DNA from: Halobacteriales archaeon QS_5_70_17
GTDB taxonomy: Archaea; Halobacteriota; Halobacteria; Halobacteriales; Haloarculaceae
Direction: 5' to 3'
Assembly: GCA_003021975.1 (NCBI GenBank)
Contig: PXRR01000016.1
Location: 1 to 54,975, forward strand
DNA: 54,975 bases
Shown: one piece after another, positions 51,891 to 54,975 of the stretch
How positions within the stretch are numbered: the stretch's first letter is position 1
How the letters are laid out: every line of letters starts with the position of its first letter
Program-made: the position numbers and the translations under genes
Notes under the pieces: generated by a model
The model's input: only the letters and a program-made list of their open reading frames with translations
Databases searched by the model: none
Told to the model about the DNA's origin: nothing

Positions 51891-52038
51891 CCGCCGGGCG
51901 TTGGTCGGGTCAGCGTTAGAGGCTGTCGCTCGCAGCTCCAGGGTTCGGGTACCGAGCAAGCGAGAACCTCGCCCGCTCGCCGGCACTCTCGTCGATGCTG
52001 GCCTACTCGGCGGTCTCCTCGTCGCGGTTGTCGCCCGG

Positions 52039-52629
52039 TCACCGGCAGGCGGTACAGAAGTTCCGCACCATCCGCCGCCCCCCGTCCGTGAGGATGCTCT
52101 CCGGGTGGAACTGGACCCCGACGTGGGGCCGGTCGCGGTGGCGCACGGCCATCAACGCCCCCTCCTCCGTCGCCGCGGTCGGTTCCAGTTCCGGCGGGAG
52201 GTCGACCCGGGCGGCCGACAGGGAGTGGTACCGCCCGACCTCGATCTCTCGGGGGAGTCCCTCGAAGATCCCCGCGCCGTCGTGGCACACCGTCGAGGGC
52301 TTGCCGTGGACGACCTCGGCGGCGTGGCCGACCGACGCGCCGTTGACCGCACAGAGCGCCTGGTGGCCGAGACAGACGCCCAGCGCCGGGTAGTCGAGGT
52401 CGAAGACGTCCGTCGAGACGCCCGCCTCGCCGGGCGTCCCGGGCCCCGGCGAGACGATGATCCCGTCGGGGTCGAGCGCGCGGACGCCGTCGACGTCGAC
52501 GGCGTCGTTGCGCCGGACGGCGATCCGCTCGCGGGGGTCCTCGACCCCCAGATCGAGCAGTGCCTCCCCGACGAACTGGACGAGGTTGTACGCGAACGAA
52601 TCGTAGTTGTCGACGACGAGAACCCTCAC
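52039..52629 (-). CDS. pabA: Glutamine amidotransferase subunit of ADC/anthranilate synthase
   Basis: 196 aa. Class I amidotransferase: catalytic Cys86 (GVCLGHQAL), His175 and Glu177 (VQFHPESIL), oxyanion words [10 protein letters not shown]. Delivers ammonia from glutamine to the chorismate enzyme encoded just upstream. GTG start at 52629 overlaps the stop of that gene, so the two are translated together. Could be TrpG; the pabC neighbour favours pABA. Confidence 0.9.
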   Translation of the reverse strand: MRVLVVDNYDSFAYNLVQFVGEALLDLGVEDPRERIAVRRNDAVDVDGVRALDPDGIIVSPGPGTPGEAGVSTDVFDLDYPALGVCLGHQALCAVNGASVGHAAEVVHGKPSTVCHDGAGIFEGLPREIEVGRYHSLSAARVDLPPELEPTAATEEGALMAVRHRDRPHVGVQFHPESILTDGGRRMVRNFCTACR

Positions 52630-54323
52630 TCGCCGTCACCCGCGTTCGCTCCCCGCTCGCTCTCGCTGTCGCTCCGACGCTCGCGCTCGCTCCGACCGCC
52701 GGATCTCTCCGTGGCCCCCGCGTCCGCTTCGGCCCCCTCGGAGCGTCGGCTGTCACCGTCGCTTCCGGTGCCGTCGGTCACCCGCAGCGAGCGGTCGAGC
52801 GCCTCGTCGAGCGCGGTCACGAGCGCCCGCCCCTTGTCGAGGGTTTCCTCGTACTCCCGGTCCGGGTCGGAGTCGTGGACGACGCCGGCGCCGACCCGAA
52901 GGTGGTACTCCCCGCCGTCGGCCACGAGCGTCCGGATGACGATGTTGAGCGTCGCGCGGCCGTCGAAGCCGAACGCGCCGACGCTGCCCGTGTAGGGCCC
53001 CCGGCGGGTCGCCTCCACCTCGTCGATGATCTCCATGGTCCGGGGCTTGGGCGCGCCCGTGATCGTCCCGCCGGGGAAGACGGCCGCGACCGCGGCACAC
53101 AGCCGGTCGGCGTCGGTGCCGGCGACGCCGTCGGGGAGCGCGTCCGCCGGGAGGGGAGCGACGTCCGCCAGGCCGAGGTCGTCGCGCTGGCGGCCCTCGA
53201 CCTGCGAGACGAGGTGCATCACCTCCGAGTAGCGGTCGATCCGGCGGTAGTCGCTGACCTCGACGCTGCCGAACTCGCTGACCTTCCCGAGGTCGTTACG
53301 CTCGAGGTCGACCAGCATGGCGTGCTCCGCGCGCTCTTTCTCGTCGGCACGGAGGTCGGCCGCCAGCCGCTCGTCCGCGGCGGGCGTCTTCCCGCGGGGC
53401 CGCGTGCCGGCGATCGGTTCGGTCACCAGCCGGTCGCCGCGGCGCTCGAGCAGGAGTTCGGGGCTCGCGCTCACGAGGTCGCAGGCGGGGAACTCCACCA
53501 GCGCGGAGTACGGCGCCGGGTTGACCTCCCGCAGCGCCGCGTAGGCCACCACGGGGTGGACGGCCGCCGGGGCGCGGAGCCGCTGGGAGACGTTCGCCTG
53601 GAAGGTGTCCCCGTCCCGGACGTGCTCTTTGACGCGACGGACGCGCTCGGCGAACGCCGCGCGCGTGCAGTCGCCCTCGAAGGCGACGCTCCCGGGGACC
53701 TCGTCCCCGCTGTCCCCCTCGCCCGGATCGACCGGCGGCGGGCCGACCGACGGATCACCCTCCGTCGCGGCCCGGGCGAGCGCGAGCGCCCGCTCGCGGC
53801 CCCGCTCGTAGGCCGCCGCGGGGTCGTCGTGGTCGTCGAGTCGGGGGCAGGCGGTCGCGCGGAGCGTCGTCTCGCCGTCGTGCGGTTCTCGCCACGCGGC
53901 GACGCGGTCGTAGACGGCGAGTTCGAGGCGCGGCAGGTCGCGGTCGCGGACCGCCCCGCCGGGGAGGGCCTCCAGTTCGCGCGCGACGTCGTAGGAGAGC
54001 CACCCGAACGCGCCGCAGGGGTAGGGGACCGAACAGTCCCCGCGGGCGAGCGACTCGTCGGACAGACGGGCCGCCAGCGCCCCGAGCGCGGAGCCGTCGC
54101 CGGGGTCGATCCGGCGGTAGTCGACGGGGTCGACCGCGAAGTACCCCCACCCGGACTGGCCGCCGGTCGTCTCGAGGAAGACCCCCGGCGTGCCGTCGCG
54201 GGCCCGCCGGTAGGCGGCGAACGGTTCGGCGTCGACTCGCACCTCGACCGGGACGCGCGCCCCGGCGGCCGCCGAGCGCGCGGCGGCGAGGAACGTCGAC
54301 CGGTCGGTGGCGACCGCTGGCAT
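52626..54323 (-). CDS. pabB: Chorismate-binding subunit of aminodeoxychorismate (or anthranilate) synthase
   Basis: 565 aa. Chorismate-binding fold with [46 protein letters not shown] and the end [11 protein letters not shown]. The motif PIAGT has Ala where typical bacterial PabB has Lys (PIKGT), a trait of anthranilate synthase, so a TrpE-like or dual reaction is possible; neighbours pabA and pabC point to pABA. The last 50-60 residues are a low-complexity, Ser/Arg/Asp/Glu-rich tail beyond the usual end. ATG at 54323 chosen over GTG at 54332. Confidence 0.88.
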   Translation of the reverse strand: MPAVATDRSTFLAAARSAAAGARVPVEVRVDAEPFAAYRRARDGTPGVFLETTGGQSGWGYFAVDPVDYRRIDPGDGSALGALAARLSDESLARGDCSVPYPCGAFGWLSYDVARELEALPGGAVRDRDLPRLELAVYDRVAAWREPHDGETTLRATACPRLDDHDDPAAAYERGRERALALARAATEGDPSVGPPPVDPGEGDSGDEVPGSVAFEGDCTRAAFAERVRRVKEHVRDGDTFQANVSQRLRAPAAVHPVVAYAALREVNPAPYSALVEFPACDLVSASPELLLERRGDRLVTEPIAGTRPRGKTPAADERLAADLRADEKERAEHAMLVDLERNDLGKVSEFGSVEVSDYRRIDRYSEVMHLVSQVEGRQRDDLGLADVAPLPADALPDGVAGTDADRLCAAVAAVFPGGTITGAPKPRTMEIIDEVEATRRGPYTGSVGAFGFDGRATLNIVIRTLVADGGEYHLRVGAGVVHDSDPDREYEETLDKGRALVTALDEALDRSLRVTDGTGSDGDSRRSEGAEADAGATERSGGRSERERRSDSESERGANAGDGE

Positions 54324-54422
54324 CGCCGTCACTCGAACGCGACCGAGTATCGGACTTCCGGTTTCGGCGGGGCCCGCCGGGCGGCGCTTCCACCGGCCGG
54401 AACCGAAAGGGATCCGGCCCGC

Positions 54423-54975
54423 TCAGCGGTTCTCGGCGCGGCCGATCCACCGCTCGATACGCTTCTCGGAGACCCCTGTCTCCTCGGCGAGGTCGGCGGC
54501 GTCCGCGTTCGCGAGGTCGCCGACCGTCTCGACGCCGGCGTCGGCCAGCGTCTCGGCGTAGGCCGGCCCGATCCCCTTGATGCGGGTGGCCTGGGCACCC
54601 GACTCCTCGACGGTATCGGCGCCCTCGTCTCCTGCCTCTGCCTCGGCTTCGGACTCGGACTCGCTCTCGGTATCGGGCTCGGGCTCTGCCGCGGCGTCCT
54701 CCTCGACCGCGTCGGTCGCGGGCCCCTCCGGACCGGCGGCCTCGCCCGGTTCCACGCCCGCCTCCTCGTCGACCATCGATCCCGACGAGGCCGCCGCGTC
54801 GGTGTCGGCCGCGGCGGCCTCTTCCTCGGCCGGTTCCCCGGACTCCTCGTCCGCCGGCCCGTGCTGGGTCTCGGGGTCGGTCGCTTCCGCGTCCGCTCCC
54901 GCCTCCGGTTCGAGGTCGTCCTCGGCTTCCAGTTCCGACTCGTCGGCCCCGGACCCCGGTCCGGCCGCCTCGGCC
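54423..54975 (-). CDS. Helix-hairpin-helix protein with long acidic linker (partial)
   Basis: The C-terminal part of a longer protein whose start lies beyond the window; the frame is open to the last base. About 130 residues are a Glu/Asp/Ala-rich, low-complexity linker. The last 50 residues form a helix-hairpin-helix domain: RIKGIGPAYAETLADAGVE, then DLANADAADLAEETGVSEKR, of the type found in DNA-binding and DisA-like linkers. Probably binds nucleic acid; function not assigned. The ATG at 54776 is internal and not needed. Confidence 0.75.
   Translation of the reverse strand, partial: AEAAGPGSGADESELEAEDDLEPEAGADAEATDPETQHGPADEESGEPAEEEAAAADTDAAASSGSMVDEEAGVEPGEAAGPEGPATDAVEEDAAAEPEPDTESESESEAEAEAGDEGADTVEESGAQATRIKGIGPAYAETLADAGVETVGDLANADAADLAEETGVSEKRIERWIGRAENR

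Noticed and set aside
1..54975. CRISPR arrays, insertion sequences, integrase or attachment sites
   Set aside because: No regularly spaced repeats, no transposase or integrase motifs, and the few repeats present are the two local duplications described.

Overview
The window is a gene-dense stretch of chromosome from a haloarchaeon (class Halobacteria). This rests on very high GC, strongly acidic proteins, archaeal-type genes (glycerol-1-phosphate dehydrogenase, aCPSF1, transcription factor S, archaeal NAC, DUF373, Dph6) and many TATA-like boxes about 25-30 nt ahead of the start codon, as expected for leaderless haloarchaeal transcripts. I cannot name the genus. No rRNA, tRNA, CRISPR array, insertion sequence or prophage was found. 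The left and right edges both cut a gene.

Layout. 1-2632: two neighbouring halolysin-type subtilases on the minus strand; the one at the edge is broken. 2751-7880: YchF-type GTPase, a UbiA prenyltransferase joined to a lycopene cyclase domain, a class I aminotransferase and small proteins. 7903-14311: GT-C glycosyltransferase, aCPSF1 ribonuclease, GNAT, prolyl-tRNA synthetase. 14444-25171: glutamate synthase, SDR epimerase, EgsA (archaeal lipid backbone), S9 peptidase, GT4 glycosyltransferase. 25261-32957: a 48-aa CxxC protein, the folate genes folC/folP, membrane proteins, PurN-PurH fusion, PurB and a phosphoribosyltransferase. 33006-38621: the complete diaminopimelate/lysine operon dapA-dapB-dapD-lysA-dapF-dapE, read right to left, most genes overlapping by ATGA. 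38961-46849: PRC-barrel, NYN, PUA, NAC, TrmI, TFS, SppA, DUF373 and Dph6 genes. 46979-49742: dodecin, sugar nucleotidyltransferase, HTH/zinc-ribbon regulator, Rieske protein, thioesterase. 49837-54975: saccharopine dehydrogenase-like protein, the pabB-pabA-pabC set for p-aminobenzoate, and a helix-hairpin-helix protein cut by the right edge.

Pathways. Two parts of folate synthesis (pABA at 51-54 kb, DHPS/FolC at 25-28 kb), late purine synthesis (PurN, AICAR transformylase, PurB) and lysine synthesis meet here, with glutamate synthase as nitrogen donor supply.

The most unusual signal is local gene damage. lysA has lost the segment expected to carry its PLP lysine, and in its place lies a perfect inverted 100-bp copy of part of dapD; dapD and dapB also have internal losses with frameshifts. 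A 97-bp direct copy replaces part of the propeptide in the left-edge halolysin. Single-base losses at short G/C runs split folC-folP and a small haloarchaeal protein. These may be real decay and template-switch mutations, or assembly and sequencing errors; read-level checks would settle it. Biologically interesting intact items are the prenyltransferase-lycopene cyclase fusion and a DapE with a C-terminal zinc ribbon.
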